DNA of 64,000 bases from VXNE01 sp965200505. Lineage in GTDB: Bacteria > Pseudomonadota > Gammaproteobacteria > Pseudomonadales > Azotimanducaceae. This document shows positions 8,808 through 17,548 of the stretch, one piece after another. The stretch covers positions 3,782,001 through 3,846,000 of the forward strand of contig OZ241343.1 in NCBI GenBank assembly GCA_965200505.1. The letters are read 5' to 3'. The notes below the pieces were generated by a model that saw nothing but the letters and a program-made list of their open reading frames with translations, ran no database searches and was not told the origin of the DNA. The number at the start of each line of letters is the position of its first letter. The stretch's first letter is position 1. Both the position numbers and the translations under genes were made by a program.

Positions 8808-10022
8808 CTAGGCCACCAGTTGGTTCATCGTCAGTATGGGCAACATGATCGCAAGCACGATGATAATGACCAGAACGCCCATGAAAAGCATCATCAGCGG
8901 CTCGAAGAGGCGCACCATCGTCGTCACGACCCGCGTGAGCTCCTGCTGTTGGTAGTCCGCCACCTTGCGCAACATGGCGGGCAGCTCTCCGCTCGCCTCG
9001 CCGCTCGCCACCATATGCAGCAACATCGGCGGGAAGTGGCCGGCGGTTTCCAGGGCGGCGCTCAGGCTCATCCCTTCGCTCACCCGCGTCACCGCGTCGT
9101 CCAAGCGCCGCTTGAGCCAGTGGTTGGCGACCACCTCTCCGGCGATGCGCATGGCATCGACCAAGGGCACCCCGCTGCCGGTGAGAATGGCCAGCGTGCT
9201 CGCGTAGCGGGCCGCGGCGCCGCCGCGCACGATGCGCCCCGCCAACGGCAGGCCGAGCTTGCGCCGGTGCCAGGCGAGCTGGGCGCGGGGCTGCGCCAGC
9301 AGCCGCTTGAGGCCGAGCGCCGCGAGCACCGCCGCGATGGCGACGAGCCACAGCCACTCGCGCAGGAACTCGCTGGCGCCAATCATGGCGCGGGTCAAGA
9401 ACGGCAGCGCGGTGCCGCTGTCCTCGAAAACCCGCGCGATGTCCGGCACGACATAGATCAACAGGGCGCCGACGATGAGCAACGCGAAACCGAGCAGCAA
9501 CGCCGGATACAGAAGCGCCATCTCCACGCTGCGCCGCGACTGGAAGCGCCCTTCCACATAGTCCGCCAAGTTCTCCAGCACCGCGGCGAGATAGCCGGAC
9601 TGTTCGCCGGCGGCGATGGTCGAGCGATACATGTCCGGGAAGGTGGTCGGAAACTCGCCCAGCGCCGCCGCCAACGAATGGCCCTCGCGCACCCGTCCAC
9701 GCACGGTGACGATCATGGCGCGGGCGCTCGACCGCTCGGTTTGCTTGGCGCCGGCGGCAAGCGCCTCCTCCACCGGCAGGCCGGCGGCGATGAGGGTGGC
9801 CAGCTGGCGCGTCAAGAGCGCGAGTTCCAGCTGCGAGAGCCGCCGTCTCGGCAGCCAGCGCGGGCCTTCGCCGGCGTAGCGTTCCGCGGTTTGGCCCACG
9901 CGCAATGGCGTCAGCCCCTCGTCGCGCAGCGTTTGGCGCACTTGGCGGGGGCTGTCCGCCTCCCGCACACCCTTCTGCCGCCGCCCGTTGGCGTCGAGGG
10001 CTACGAACTCAAAGGCCGCCAT
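8808..10022 (-). CDS. gspF: Type II secretion system inner-membrane platform protein F
   Basis: This 404-residue protein has the duplicated GspF/PilC domain (T2SSF) architecture: two helical cytoplasmic domains and three hydrophobic segments. The start MAAFEFVALDANGRRQKG is typical of GspF, as are LATLIAAGLPVEEAL and the second-repeat LPAMLRKVADYQQQE. It anchors GspE and the pseudopilus base. It is followed by gspG after 2 nt and preceded by gspE with a 53-nt gap. Confidence 0.95.
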   Translation of the reverse strand: MAAFEFVALDANGRRQKGVREADSPRQVRQTLRDEGLTPLRVGQTAERYAGEGPRWLPRRRLSQLELALLTRQLATLIAAGLPVEEALAAGAKQTERSSARAMIVTVRGRVREGHSLAAALGEFPTTFPDMYRSTIAAGEQSGYLAAVLENLADYVEGRFQSRRSVEMALLYPALLLGFALLIVGALLIYVVPDIARVFEDSGTALPFLTRAMIGASEFLREWLWLVAIAAVLAALGLKRLLAQPRAQLAWHRRKLGLPLAGRIVRGGAAARYASTLAILTGSGVPLVDAMRIAGEVVANHWLKRRLDDAVTRVSEGMSLSAALETAGHFPPMLLHMVASGEASGELPAMLRKVADYQQQELTRVVTTMVRLFEPLMMLFMGVLVIIIVLAIMLPILTMNQLVA

Positions 10023-10075
10023 CCCCTGCCCCGCCGTATGGCGCCCGGCACACCCCGCAGGTCACGGGTGGCGCG

Positions 10076-11611
10076 TCACGCGCCGTCTTCCAGCGTGACG
10101 CGCAACACTTCCGCCACGGTGGTGAGGCCCGCCAGCACCTTGGCGCGGCCGTCGGCGCGCAGCGTGGGAGACCGCTCACTCGCATAAGTGACCAGCGTGT
10201 GTTCCGCGGCGCGGTCATGGATCAGTTCGCGCATGTGGTCGTCCAACAGCACCAGCTCGTAGATGCCGACGCGGCCGCGGAAGCCGGTGTGGCCGCACGC
10301 CTCGCAGCCCACCGCATGCCAAACTGGCCCCGGCGACCCGTCGCCAAGGAAGCGCTGCTCGATGGCATCCGGGCGCGACTCCCGCTTGCAATCCCCACAC
10401 AGCACCCGCACCAGCCGCTGCGCCAACACCCCGGCCAAACTGGACGCCACCAGGAACGGCTCCACCCCTTGATCCACCAACCGCGTGACGGCGCCGATGG
10501 CGGTGTTGGTGTGCAGCGTGGACATCACCAAGTGGCCGGTGAGGCTCGCTTGGATGGCGATCTGCGCCGTTTCGAGGTCGCGGATTTCCCCCACCATCAC
10601 CACATCCGGGTCTTGCCGCAGGATGGCGCGCAAACCGCGCGCGAAGGTCATGTCCGCCTTCTCGTTCACCTGGGTCTGGCCGATGCCCACGAGGTTGTAC
10701 TCGATGGGGTTCTCGATGGTGAGGATGTTCATGGTGCGCGTGCTGAGCTCGGTGAGCGAGGCGTACAGCGTCGTCGTCTTGCCGGAACCGGTGGGGCCGG
10801 TGACGAGGAAGATGCCGTGCGGACGGTCCAGCACCTGCTGCAGACGGCCGAGGGTGCCCTCCCCCATGCCCAGGTTCGGCAATGTCAGCCGCCCCGCTTG
10901 CTTGTCGAGCAGCCGCAGCACCACCCGCTCGCCATGCGCGGACGGCAGCGTGGACACCCGCACATCGACCTCCCGCGCCCCGATGCGCAACGGAATGCGG
11001 CCATCCTGCGGGATGCGCTTCTCGGCGATGTCGAGCCGCGCCATCACCTTGATGCGGGAAACGAGCAGCGGCGCCAGCGCGCGTTTGGGGCGCACTGCCT
11101 CGCGCATCACGCCATCGACGCGAAACCGCACCACCAAGTCGCGCTCGAAGGTCTCGATGTGGATGTCCGAAGCGTCTTCCCGGATCGCTTCCGCCAGCAG
11201 CGCGTTGATGAGGCGGATGATCGGGGCGTCGTCCTCCTGCTCCAGCAGGTCTTCGGTTTCCGGCACGGAGTCCGCGAGGCGGGCCAAGCTCAAGTCCTCG
11301 CCGATGTCCTCCACCATCTGTTTGGCTTCGGAGGCGTCCCGGGCATAGAGCTGGCCCAGGAGCTCGTCGAAGCGGGCCTCGCCCACCGTCTGCACATCCA
11401 AGGCCCGGCCGGCGAAGCGGCGCGCTTCCGCCAAGGTGGCGAGGGGTGGCATTTGGCGGCAAATCAAGGTGACGCGGCCGTTCTGGGGCGTCTTTTTCCC
11501 CGCTTCGTCCGCCGCGCCCACCTCCCCGGCGAGGGCCACGCCAAACCGCCGGGCAAAGGCGAACGGCAGGCGCTCCGGCAGGATGTCCTTCTCGAAAGCG
11601 GCCTCGGCCAT
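10076..11611 (-). CDS. gspE: Type II secretion system ATPase E
   Basis: This hexameric ATPase powers pseudopilus assembly. From the ATG at 11611 it is about 511 residues (a second ATG at 11638 lies in frame). Visible are the N-terminal GspL-binding region, the arginine-finger domain (EAIREDASDIHIE), Walker A GPTGSGKTTT, Asp box, Walker B (VVMVGEIRDLETA), the His box (STLHTNTA) and a four-cysteine zinc site (CGDC and CEAC). It is the first gene of the cluster on this strand. gspC, gspD and gspN are not in the window. Confidence 0.95.
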   Translation of the reverse strand: MAEAAFEKDILPERLPFAFARRFGVALAGEVGAADEAGKKTPQNGRVTLICRQMPPLATLAEARRFAGRALDVQTVGEARFDELLGQLYARDASEAKQMVEDIGEDLSLARLADSVPETEDLLEQEDDAPIIRLINALLAEAIREDASDIHIETFERDLVVRFRVDGVMREAVRPKRALAPLLVSRIKVMARLDIAEKRIPQDGRIPLRIGAREVDVRVSTLPSAHGERVVLRLLDKQAGRLTLPNLGMGEGTLGRLQQVLDRPHGIFLVTGPTGSGKTTTLYASLTELSTRTMNILTIENPIEYNLVGIGQTQVNEKADMTFARGLRAILRQDPDVVMVGEIRDLETAQIAIQASLTGHLVMSTLHTNTAIGAVTRLVDQGVEPFLVASSLAGVLAQRLVRVLCGDCKRESRPDAIEQRFLGDGSPGPVWHAVGCEACGHTGFRGRVGIYELVLLDDHMRELIHDRAAEHTLVTYASERSPTLRADGRAKVLAGLTTVAEVLRVTLEDGA

Positions 11612-11711
11612 GTGCAGCGCTCCAAGCGCAAAAGCCAATGATAGCAGGGGCGCCAGCCTGACGGCCTCTCCACGAGGGGCCGTCCGCGCCTTGAACGGCC
11701 CCGCCCCAAGG

Positions 11712-12098
11712 TCAGAGCGCCGCGGCGGTCACTTCCACTTCCACCTTGAACTCGGGGCGGGCGAAGCCGGCCACCGCCACCAGCGTTGACACGGGCGGCG
11801 GGTCCGAGACGAACTCGTCGCGCGCCGCCATGTACGCCGGGAAGTGGGCGGGGTCCGTCACGTAAGCGCAAACCCGCACCACGTCCTTGAGGGACATCCC
11901 CGCCTCGCGCAGCACCGCCTCCGCGTTCTTGAAGCAGAGCCGCGTCTGGTCGCGCACGGAATCCGGAACCGTGCCGTCCGCGGCGATGCCCAACTCGCCG
12001 GACACCACCAGCCAGCGGGCACCCGCCGGCACGGTGACGCCGTGGCTGTAGTTGCCGAATGGGGCGCGGATGCCGGGCGGGTTCAGGTGCTGCTTCAT
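11712..12098 (-). CDS. RidA/YjgF-YER057c-UK114 family protein
   Basis: This 128-residue Rid-fold protein contains the LVVSGELGIAADG block and a C-terminal FKVEVEVTAAA strand. Archetypal RidA hydrolyses reactive enamines/imines, but the catalytic Arg of true RidA (in a PAR-x-x-V block) is not obvious here; the equivalent region reads GFARPEFKVEVE. It may belong to a Rid subfamily used in catabolic clusters. It is divergent (62 nt) from the creatininase-family gene. Confidence 0.8.
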   Translation of the reverse strand: MKQHLNPPGIRAPFGNYSHGVTVPAGARWLVVSGELGIAADGTVPDSVRDQTRLCFKNAEAVLREAGMSLKDVVRVCAYVTDPAHFPAYMAARDEFVSDPPPVSTLVAVAGFARPEFKVEVEVTAAAL

Positions 12099-12160
12099 GT
12101 TAGGCTCGCCAAATCACTGCCACGCCTCAGCATAGCCGGCCAGCGCCGCTCCACCAGAGC

Positions 12161-12961
12161 ATGACCGTTCGCCACTGGCAAGACATGACGACCAGCGACT
12201 TTCGCTCCCTCGACCCGGAGCGGACGGTGGCGCTGTTGCCGTTGGGCGCCATCGAGCAGCACGGCCCGCATCTGCCCCTCGGCACGGACGCCACCATCGC
12301 CGAGGAGATGTGCCGCCGCGCCGCGGCGCTCACGCCCGACACGCCCGTGCTGCTGCTGCCGACCGAGCGCGTGGGCAAGTCCACCGAGCACACGCAATTT
12401 GAGGGCACCCTCACCCACAGCGCTGAAACGCTGCTCAGCGCGTGGATGGAAATCGGCGCCAGCGTGGCCCTCGCCGGGGTGCGCAAGCTGGTGTTCTTCA
12501 ACGGCCACGGCGGCCAGCCACAGATCATGGAAATCTGTTGTCGCGAGTTGCGGATTCGCCACGACCTGCTGTGCATCGGCAGCGGTGGCGGCAGCTTCGG
12601 GGCACCGCCGGACAGCACCGTGCCGGCCGACGAGCGGCGCTTCGGCATCCATGCCGGCACCGTGGAGACGTCCATCATGCTGCACTTGGCCCCCGACCTC
12701 GTGCGCATGGAACACGCGCGGGACTTCAGCGGCCTGTTGGCCGAGGTGGAGGCTTCCTACGAAACCTTGCGGGTGATCGGCGGCACCTACGTTGGCTGGC
12801 AAGCGCAGGACTTGCATCCCGACGGGTGTTCCGGCGATGCCCGCCAAGCCACCGCCGCCATCGGCAAGATCTACGTCGATCACATCGCCCAGGGGCTGGC
12901 GCGGCTCTTGGCCGACGCGTCGCGCTATCCCCTGTCGAACATCCGCAATCGGCCGGCGTGA
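12161..12961 (+). CDS. Creatininase family protein
   Basis: This 266-residue protein matches the metal-dependent creatininase/FAPy-deformylase fold. Metal-site motifs include GAIEQHGPHLPLGTD, FFNGHGGQ and HAGTVETS. Family members hydrolyse cyclic or formyl amides (creatinine, formamidopyrimidines, mycofactocin peptides), so the exact substrate is unknown. The stop codon overlaps the GTG start of the downstream cytochrome gene (GTGA), so the two are translationally coupled. The start at 12161 is the first ATG; MTTSDF at 12185 is a possible alternative. Confidence 0.85.
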   Translation: MTVRHWQDMTTSDFRSLDPERTVALLPLGAIEQHGPHLPLGTDATIAEEMCRRAAALTPDTPVLLLPTERVGKSTEHTQFEGTLTHSAETLLSAWMEIGASVALAGVRKLVFFNGHGGQPQIMEICCRELRIRHDLLCIGSGGGSFGAPPDSTVPADERRFGIHAGTVETSIMLHLAPDLVRMEHARDFSGLLAEVEASYETLRVIGGTYVGWQAQDLHPDGCSGDARQATAAIGKIYVDHIAQGLARLLADASRYPLSNIRNRPA

Positions 12962-13809
12962 CGCGCCTCGCTGGGCTCGTGGCGCTGGCTGGCGCACTCG
13001 CCGCGCCGGCGGCCGAACTCGGCGTGGTGCGGCCCAACGGGGAACGGGCAGCCTTTGCCATCGCCACGCTGGACGAAGCGCTGGGGCTCACGGCGCAGAC
13101 CGTTCCGAACGACTTCATGTACGAAACGGACAAGACGTTCCTGGGCTACGACTTGAACGCCCTCATGGAACGCCTTGATCTACCGTTGGATGCCGACTAT
13201 CTGTTTGTCTGCGACGACGGCTACGAGGCCCAAGTGAACGCCGCGCTGTTGACTGATGCCACGCTCACGGGTTTCGTGGCGCGGGCGGACGCCGAGGCGC
13301 CGCCCGGCCGGGCTTGGGCGCCGCTGCCGCCGGGCAACGCCGCGGTGGCCATGGCGCCGCTCTATCTCACTTGGCGCTCGGCGGCGCTCGACGGGGCTGC
13401 ATTGAGGCGGCTGCCGTGGCCTTACGGGTTGAAGGAGATTCGCGCCGTCAACGTCGCCTCGCGGGTGGCCGGCTTGACCCCGCCGGCGGCCGCGCCGAAC
13501 GCGGTGCATGAGGGCTTCCGGGCCTATCGCCACGAGTGCCTGAGATGCCACCGGCTGCTTGAGACCGGCGGCACCGTGGGGCCAGACCTCACCCGCAGCG
13601 CGATGGTGAAGTTCTTCGACCACGCCACGTTGGTGGAGGTGATCGCCAACTTCCAGCGCTACTACCCCGGCTCGAAGATGCCGGACTACGCCTCCGAGCA
13701 ACCCGAGCTCGACTTGGCGTCCGTCGCCACCTACCTCAAGTTCATGGCGCCGCCGCAGCCGCCCATTGGCGACGCACCTCGGAGCGCACCACCAACCGAC
13801 CACCCTTGA
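12958..13809 (+). CDS. c-type cytochrome with N-terminal non-heme domain
   Basis: The GTG start at 12958 overlaps the creatininase stop and gives 283 residues. It begins with a signal peptide (about 1-18, rich in Ala/Leu) and ends in a cytochrome c domain with a single heme site CLRCH (about residue 195) and the axial-ligand region YPGSKMPDY. The ~170-residue N-terminal part resembles no domain I can name with confidence; its fold may be like small molybdopterin-type redox proteins. The product is probably a periplasmic electron carrier. The 3' end overlaps the convergent amidohydrolase gene by 68 nt. Confidence 0.8.
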   Translation: MTRLAGLVALAGALAAPAAELGVVRPNGERAAFAIATLDEALGLTAQTVPNDFMYETDKTFLGYDLNALMERLDLPLDADYLFVCDDGYEAQVNAALLTDATLTGFVARADAEAPPGRAWAPLPPGNAAVAMAPLYLTWRSAALDGAALRRLPWPYGLKEIRAVNVASRVAGLTPPAAAPNAVHEGFRAYRHECLRCHRLLETGGTVGPDLTRSAMVKFFDHATLVEVIANFQRYYPGSKMPDYASEQPELDLASVATYLKFMAPPQPPIGDAPRSAPPTDHP

Positions 13810-14962
13810 AGGTCGCAAGGCGCGGCGGCGGGCTGGCCACCGCGGCCAACGGGTCGCGCTCGTCGAGCACCACCAAATCCGCCGCGGCGCCATCCACCAG
13901 CCAGGCATCGCCACCGTCGAAGGCGCGGGCGGCGTTGCGGGTGACGAGGTTCAGCGCGGCGCTAAGCGCCTTGGCGGACGTGAGCTGCCCCACCATCGCG
14001 CAGAGCTGCGCTGATTGGAGCGGGTCGTAGTTGCCGAATGGATTGAATGGGTCCTGCACGTTGTCCGAACCGGCCGCCACCACCACGCCGTGCTCGATCA
14101 GTTCGGCCACCGGCGCCATGCCGCGCGGCGGCGGCCAGCGGCCACGCCCCATCAGCGTCAGGTTGCAGGCCGGCAGCGCCGCCACCGCGATGCCGGCGGC
14201 GGCCACCGCCTCCATGGTGGCGCGCGCTTCGTCCAAGGGCTGAAAGCCGAGCGAGCAGCAATGGCCGGCCGTGACGGGCAGGCTCAAGCCCAGCGCCAGC
14301 TTCTGCCGCGCCAGCCGTTCGAGCGTCGTGCTGGAAGGCGCTTCCGTCTCGTCTATGTGCAGGTCGAGCGGTAAATCGAGCCTGTGCGCCGCTTCGAGCG
14401 CGGCATCCACGGTGGCGTGAGGCGCCGGGGCCAACGCCGGCGCCCCGCCGACCACATCCACGCCCAAGCGCACCGCCTCCTTCAGCAGCGCGTGGTCGAA
14501 CGGCGCTTGGTAGCCGGCCATGGCGACGAACTGCAGGTCGATGCTGGCGCGAAACCGGCGTCGCACCCCCTGCATCACCTCGATGACGGCCAAGTCTTGC
14601 CGGCCGTGCAAGTTCAGGTGGCTGCGCAGCTTCGTGACGCCGTTGACGAGCGCCGCTTGGATGGCGCGCACAGCGTTGCGTTCCACGTCGGCGAGGGAGC
14701 GCTTGGCCGCCAGTTGGCGGAAGCGCTCGATGGCGCCGTTGAGCGTGCCGTCCGGGTTCTCGATGGCGGAATAGGTCTTGTCCAGATGAGCGTGGATCTC
14801 GATCAAGCCCGGCAGCACCAGGCGGCCTTCAAGGTCCCACCGCTCCAAATCCGCGCCGTCTGCTTCTCCCGCCCCGACGAGATAGACCCGGCCGTCACGC
14901 AACAGCAGGTTGACCGGCCCGGCGCCATCCGCGAGCCGCGCATTGACCAAGAGCCAGGTCAT
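13742..14962 (-). CDS. Amidohydrolase family protein (cytosine-deaminase-like)
   Basis: The ATG at 14962 gives 406 residues; upstream frame is open but non-coding in character. Metal-dependent hydrolase motifs in order are LPGLIEIHAHLDKTYS (HxH), LDLHIDETE, TAGHCCSL and VVAAGSDNVQDPFNPFG, the set found in cytosine deaminase and related N-heterocycle deaminases. The start overlaps the stop of the upstream FAD oxidoreductase by 4 nt, so the two probably act in one pathway, perhaps heterocycle degradation. The last 68 nt overlap the convergent cytochrome gene. Confidence 0.88.
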   Translation of the reverse strand: MTWLLVNARLADGAGPVNLLLRDGRVYLVGAGEADGADLERWDLEGRLVLPGLIEIHAHLDKTYSAIENPDGTLNGAIERFRQLAAKRSLADVERNAVRAIQAALVNGVTKLRSHLNLHGRQDLAVIEVMQGVRRRFRASIDLQFVAMAGYQAPFDHALLKEAVRLGVDVVGGAPALAPAPHATVDAALEAAHRLDLPLDLHIDETEAPSSTTLERLARQKLALGLSLPVTAGHCCSLGFQPLDEARATMEAVAAAGIAVAALPACNLTLMGRGRWPPPRGMAPVAELIEHGVVVAAGSDNVQDPFNPFGNYDPLQSAQLCAMVGQLTSAKALSAALNLVTRNAARAFDGGDAWLVDGAAADLVVLDERDPLAAVASPPPRLATFKGGRLVVRSEVRRQWAAAAAP

Positions 14963-16338
14963 GCCCCGGCGATGGCGGCGCGCAGGTGGCCGGGATTCAA
15001 GAGGCCGGCGGGGTCCCAGCGCCGCTTGGCGTCCAGGTAGGCGTCTCCGTACCAGCGCGTGTCGTCGTCCAGGAAGTAGGTGTGGGGGTTGCTCACGCGA
15101 ATGCCGTCGGATTCGCAGTAGGCGATCAATTCCGCCAGCCGCGCGGGACTCTTGAAGGCCACGATGCTCAAGCCGGCCGCGGCGACCCGGCCATCCGCCT
15201 TGATGAACTCGACATGCTCGAACACCTCGTTGGGGAACCGGAGGCGGCGGGCGGCCATTTGCTCGTGCATCCGCTCGATGTCGAAGCGGTCCTGCAGATA
15301 GGTGAGGGAGGCGTCGGCCTTCATGGCCCACTGCGTGGTGTGGTTCCAGGTGTAGTCGTAAAGTTGGGGGCCGCGCGGGGCCGCGGGCCGCGGCGCGTCG
15401 TGGAACGTGACGCGCCCGCCCAAACGCCGCGCCAGCGGTTCCACCACCGCCGGCGGCGCGTCCGTGTAGAGGAACGCCGCGTGGGCGCCGGCCACGCAGA
15501 CGCCGCGCCGCATGAGCGGCACGAAATAGCTCGGTATCGGCCACTCGAACACGGTGACGAGGCGCTTGCGCAGGGTGGTGTCCTCGGCGAGGGCCTGCCC
15601 CGCCGCCACACAGGCAAAGAGGTCATCAAACGCGATGGCGTACTGATGCCACGCGGTTTTTGGCGCCAGCGCCAGCGTGACTTCGACGACGAACGCCGTC
15701 AGCCCGCAGTTGTGCAGCACCCCTTCGAGGGCCGCCCCCGCCACCCGTTCGCGCCGCGGCGTCGGCTCGATGGTGAAGATGTCCACCGCCGGCACGTTGC
15801 CGTCCTCGCGCAGCAAGCCCCACTCGATGGAGCCAACGCCCCCCGAGCCGCCGGTGATGAAACCGGCGGTGGATGAGGTGGGCACCGTGCTGGGGAACAT
15901 CCTGAGTTCCGCGTCCACCGCGGCGGCGGCCTTCTCGATGTCGTGCAGGATCACCCCCGCCTCCACTTGCGCCACATTTCCATCCAAGTGGACGATGCGG
16001 TTCAGGCGCTTGGTGTTGACCAGGATGCCGCCGTGCAAGGGCACGCCTTGGCCATAGTTGCCCGTGCCGGCGCCACGTGGCGTGATCGGCACACCTTCTC
16101 GCGCCGCCAACCCGATGACCTTCGCCAACTCATCCTGCGTGCCGGGCCAGACGATGACGTCCGCCCGCTTGTCCTCCAGCTGCGGGATGAGCACCGGCGA
16201 GAAGTGAAAGCAATCCCGCGAACCGGAGGCGAGTTGCTTCGGTTCCACCGTGACGTGCCGCGCCCCGACGATGCGCCGCAGCGCCTCGACGAAGCCGCCG
16301 TGGTCCGAAACCGCCTCGCCGCCGCTGTCCGCAACCAT
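14959..16338 (-). CDS. FAD-binding oxidoreductase (PCMH/GlcD type)
   Basis: The frame opens at 16365; the ATG at 16338 is preferred. The ~459-residue protein has the PCMH-type FAD domain (PGTQDELAKVIGLAAREGVPITPRGAG with GTGNYGQGVP and the HGGILVNTKRLNRI strand) and the C-terminal WDPAGLLNPGHL signature of glycolate-oxidase/D-lactate-dehydrogenase-like enzymes. These oxidise 2-hydroxy acids or similar alcohols; the substrate is unknown. It is operonic with the amidohydrolase downstream (4-nt overlap). Confidence 0.87.
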   Translation of the reverse strand: MVADSGGEAVSDHGGFVEALRRIVGARHVTVEPKQLASGSRDCFHFSPVLIPQLEDKRADVIVWPGTQDELAKVIGLAAREGVPITPRGAGTGNYGQGVPLHGGILVNTKRLNRIVHLDGNVAQVEAGVILHDIEKAAAAVDAELRMFPSTVPTSSTAGFITGGSGGVGSIEWGLLREDGNVPAVDIFTIEPTPRRERVAGAALEGVLHNCGLTAFVVEVTLALAPKTAWHQYAIAFDDLFACVAAGQALAEDTTLRKRLVTVFEWPIPSYFVPLMRRGVCVAGAHAAFLYTDAPPAVVEPLARRLGGRVTFHDAPRPAAPRGPQLYDYTWNHTTQWAMKADASLTYLQDRFDIERMHEQMAARRLRFPNEVFEHVEFIKADGRVAAAGLSIVAFKSPARLAELIAYCESDGIRVSNPHTYFLDDDTRWYGDAYLDAKRRWDPAGLLNPGHLRAAIAGA

Positions 16339-16503
16339 GTCACCCCCCACCTCGCCACCCCCCAAGCGTCACCCCAAACCGTTGGTCATTGGCCGCCGTT
16401 CGGATATAGGATGCCGCCGGCCGGGTGCCATTATCCGGCACACACGGGCCGTGTGCGAGACTGGCCCAAGCCCACGGCACCAGTCACGGGGAGGAACCGC
16501 CAC

Positions 16504-17043
16504 ATGACGCAGCGCTTTGGCGACATCGACGCGACCACGCTCAAGCGCGGCCTCCAGGCCCTGTTCGTCGCCGCGGTGGCGCTGTTTGCGCTGCTGGTGG
16601 CGCTCAACAACGTCACGGACTACGGCTCCAACTTCCAGTTCGTGCGCCATGTGCTCAGCATGGACACCACGTTCGAGGGCAACAACCTGATGTGGCGCGC
16701 CTTGGAGGCGCCGTGGCTGCACCACTTGGCCTATGCCGTCATCATCGGCGCGGAGGCCGCGACCGGGCTCTGCTGCATGTTCGGCGCGTGGCGGCTGTGG
16801 CAGGCGCGCCACCAAGACGCGGCCGCCTTCACGCGCGCCAAGGGGTTGGCCACCATCGGCCTCGCCATCGGCATCCTGCTCTGGTTCACGGGCTTCCTCA
16901 CCATCGGCGCCGAATGGTTCCTGATGTGGCAATCCGCGGAATGGAACGGCCAGCCAGCCGCCTTCCGCTTCGTGATGGTGTTGTTCGTGGTGCTCATCTT
17001 CCTGCATCTGCCGGAGGGCGAAGCGCCGGCGGAGCGCGGCTGA
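16504..17043 (+). CDS. DUF2165 family small integral membrane protein
   Basis: This 179-residue protein has four predicted transmembrane helices (about 17-37, 73-93, 115-137 and 153-171). The conserved NNVTDYGSNFQFVRHVLSMDTTF loop after helix 1 and IGAEWFLMWQS near helix 3 are hallmarks of the DUF2165 family, whose function is unknown. The start ATG follows a GGGGAGG ribosome-binding site. It is followed 4 nt later by a hypothetical gene and then an SDR gene. Confidence 0.85.
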   Translation: MTQRFGDIDATTLKRGLQALFVAAVALFALLVALNNVTDYGSNFQFVRHVLSMDTTFEGNNLMWRALEAPWLHHLAYAVIIGAEAATGLCCMFGAWRLWQARHQDAAAFTRAKGLATIGLAIGILLWFTGFLTIGAEWFLMWQSAEWNGQPAAFRFVMVLFVVLIFLHLPEGEAPAERG

Positions 17044-17047
17044 GGCG

Positions 17048-17548
17048 ATGCCCGCCATGCCACCCGCCCCCTACTGCATCGCCGCGGCGGCGTCGCAACC
17101 GGCACTGGAGGCCAGCCTCGAACATTCCGACGCCGGCACCTACAAGGACACCCACCCGTGGCACTGGGCGCGGGAGCTGTGGCAGGCGGCGCGGCAACGC
17201 GGCGAGACGCTGATCCTGCTGCTCGCCACCGGCGCCCCGCTTGAGTTTCGCTGGTGGGGCGAGGTGCAAGACATCGACGTCATCGAGTTCCGGCGCGGCA
17301 CTTGGGAGACCCGGTGCGGGTTCTCCGCCCTGCGGCCCGTACACGCCATCTTCCAGCCGCTGGACAGCATCGCGCTTTATCCGGGGGCGGAACAGCGGCG
17401 GCGCGAGGCTTTGGAGCCGGTTGCGCCACACCGCCAGTTCCTCGACGCCCGGCTGCTGCACCCCTACGCCATCTGCGAGACGCCGGCGTTCATCGCGCTG
17501 GCGGACGCGGCCGATTCATGCGCCGCGGTGAAGGCGCCCGGGCCGTGA
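17048..17548 (+). CDS. Hypothetical protein
   Basis: This 166-residue protein is of unrecognised family, soluble-looking with several Trp/Arg-rich stretches (THPWHWARELWQAARQRGE, EFRRGTWETRC). It starts 4 nt after the DUF2165 gene (ATG at 17048, alternative ATG at 17057) and its stop overlaps a GTG start of the next gene, so its position between two credible genes supports it being real. No transmembrane segment or signal peptide is seen. Confidence 0.55.
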   Translation: MPAMPPAPYCIAAAASQPALEASLEHSDAGTYKDTHPWHWARELWQAARQRGETLILLLATGAPLEFRWWGEVQDIDVIEFRRGTWETRCGFSALRPVHAIFQPLDSIALYPGAEQRRREALEPVAPHRQFLDARLLHPYAICETPAFIALADAADSCAAVKAPGP

